Origin: Kiritimatiellia bacterium
GTDB taxonomy: Bacteria > Verrucomicrobiota > Kiritimatiellia > RFP12 > UBA1067
Length of the DNA stretch: 5,801 nucleotides
Assembly (NCBI GenBank): GCA_017479035.1
Contig: JAFVCR010000129.1
Location: forward strand, 1 to 5,801
Direction: 5' to 3'
Below, piece after piece: positions 4,599 to 5,801 of this stretch. Under the pieces are notes generated by a model, which was not told the origin of the DNA, did no database searches, and saw only the letters and a program-made list of their open reading frames with translations. The position numbers and the translations under genes are program-made. Within the stretch, counting starts at the first letter, position 1. Each line of letters opens with the position of its first letter.

Positions 4599-5801
4599 TC
4601 ACTCCGGAATGTATGCCACGCGCTGCCCTACCGTACCCCACGAACTACTTTTTGCAAGACCGGTGCAGTGCCTTGCCGAATACCGGAACAGCACTATGCG
4701 GTCGTCTCCGGCTTGTCCTCTATTGTATCCCGCCGTCCGCTCCGCCGAACTGGCAGCATTGCCTTGCGTAATCGGCACAAGTCCATTGGGCTGCAACTCG
4801 GCAAGATCGCCTGGATTGCACACATCGCGCATATTCTCATACACATTGCCCACCATGTCATACAAACCCCATGCGTTTGCCGGTTTTAATCCTACAATTT
4901 GCACGGCGTTCCCGCTGTTGACTCTATTCCAGGCATAGTCTTCTATCCCCGAATATGTATCGCCCGAAGGATACATGTGCGTATCTCCCGCACGGGCGGC
5001 AATTTCCCACATGGACTCGGTCGGCAGGTCGAAGCCTATTGTGCTGTCGTTCTTGACAACGGAACTTTCAAGATTCACCAGCTTCGCCCCCGATGGATTC
5101 GTGACATTCGCGTTAAGGATTGCAAACAATCCCGTGCTTGGTCTCGCCCCGGTTCCTGCAGAACCGCGCAGTGTATTGTATGAAACATTCACAACCGGCT
5201 TGGTGTTGCCCGTATCCGTACCATTCACAATGCGATTCCATTGAGCATTCGTGAGATCGAAAACGCCTATGTAATATGGCTTGGGAATGTTGCACTTGTG
5301 ATACGAATTCGTGCCTTCGTAAATCATTCCCGTTTCGGGGCCGCCTATCCAATAGTCCCCCGCTTCGATTTTGCGCAGGACGAGTTTATTCGTTTTGTAT
5401 TCGTCGGTATTGTATTTCTTGTTGCTTGCCTCCTGCGTCGACATCGGCTCGTACGTCACCTGCCACGTTGCAAGATCGATCACCATGTAATCGTCCATTC
5501 CTCCTTTGTAAACGTATGGTGTCATCGTGCAATTTTCGTAGCGCACGTTGAATGGCGGCTGCCACTGCGCAACCCACGTAGAGCCTTGCGACACCTTGAG
5601 ATCGTTCGTTATAACGCCGATTTCTTTCCCCGCCGAATCCTGCGCTTTGAACACCACGTAGTAGGTATTTGCCTCCGCAATCCCCGTAGACGTATATGTT
5701 ATATCTACGGTATTCGTCCACGGATATTGTTGCTGGACGCTTGTTATCTCCACTACCGGAGCCGCGCCCGCTCCCATTGCCGCAAGCGCGGCAACCATCA
5801 G
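4599..5801 (-). CDS. Secreted SUMF1/formylglycine-generating-enzyme-like domain protein (5' end off window)
   Basis: About 400 residues are visible. The frame is open to the right edge, where the codon before the first ATG is Leu. The stretch LMVAALAAMGAGAA therefore looks like the end of a signal peptide whose true start lies outside. Residues 14-120 (numbered from that ATG) are beta-rich, with VVEITSVQQQYPW, VDITYTSTG and YMVIDLATWQVTYEP, and are not assignable by eye. From about 138 the SUMF1/FGE-sulfatase fold begins: LRKIEAGDYWIGG, PYYIGVFDLTNAQWNRI, FDLPTESMWEIAARAG (256-271), ANAWGLYDMVGNVYEN (307-322) and a terminal GQRVAYIPE matching the usual G-RVA end. True FGE oxidises a sulfatase cysteine using two close active-site cysteines. 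Here the equivalent C-terminal region has only Cys378, so catalysis of that kind is doubtful; a binding or structural role is as likely. Location is probably periplasm or cell surface. Confidence 0.82.
   Translation of the reverse strand: MMVAALAAMGAGAAPVVEITSVQQQYPWTNTVDITYTSTGIAEANTYYVVFKAQDSAGKEIGVITNDLKVSQGSTWVAQWQPPFNVRYENCTMTPYVYKGGMDDYMVIDLATWQVTYEPMSTQEASNKKYNTDEYKTNKLVLRKIEAGDYWIGGPETGMIYEGTNSYHKCNIPKPYYIGVFDLTNAQWNRIVNGTDTGNTKPVVNVSYNTLRGSAGTGARPSTGLFAILNANVTNPSGAKLVNLESSVVKNDSTIGFDLPTESMWEIAARAGDTHMYPSGDTYSGIEDYAWNRVNSGNAVQIVGLKPANAWGLYDMVGNVYENMRDVCNPGDLAELQPNGLVPITQGNAASSAERTAGYNRGQAGDDRIVLFRYSARHCTGLAKSSSWGTVGQRVAYIPE

Overview
The window is bacterial chromosome with dense, compact genes. 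It is moderately GC-rich, judged by eye rather than counted. It holds seven protein genes. Six are on the minus strand and one, cut by the left edge, is on the plus strand. I saw no mobile element, CRISPR array, tRNA or rRNA. Nearly all of it is housekeeping: tRNA modification, ribosomal proteins, a cell-wall amino-acid enzyme and rRNA modification. The exception is a large secreted-looking protein at the right edge.

Layout from left to right. The C-terminal end of trmD (tRNA m1G37 methyltransferase) runs rightward to 265. It converges with a leftward operon across about 170 bases (266-434) that contain two hairpins. That operon, read right to left, is alr (alanine racemase), an RlmI-type 23S rRNA m5C methyltransferase, and an AEC-family permease. 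alr and rlmI are 11 bases apart. The permease start overlaps the rlmI stop as ATGA. Upstream lies rplU-rpmA (ribosomal proteins L21 and L27), also leftward. It has a near-consensus sigma-70 promoter (TTGCAA, 17 bases, TATAAT) and ends in a canonical intrinsic terminator, which sits almost on top of the alr start. The right fifth is a leftward gene with a clipped signal peptide and a C-terminal SUMF1/FGE-like domain. Its true start is beyond the window.

Taxon (inference): a secreted SUMF1-like protein with this kind of N-terminal beta-rich module, together with divergent L27 and Alr sequences, recalls uncultured gut members of the Kiritimatiellota/Lentisphaerota branch of the PVC group. This rests on memory of such proteins, not on a search.

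Most worth a second look: (1) the 240-base region between the SUMF1-like gene and the rplU promoter. It has a strong Shine-Dalgarno, a seven-codon mini-ORF, a 9-bp hairpin, and an 8-base element that could pair the Shine-Dalgarno with the hairpin, a layout like an attenuator. (2) An L27 whose N-terminal tail is truly short and lacks the usual basic residues. (3) A SUMF1-like domain without the paired active-site cysteines of true formylglycine-generating enzymes. (4) alr placed directly behind a terminator with no visible promoter. I did not find clear evidence of a wholly new system.
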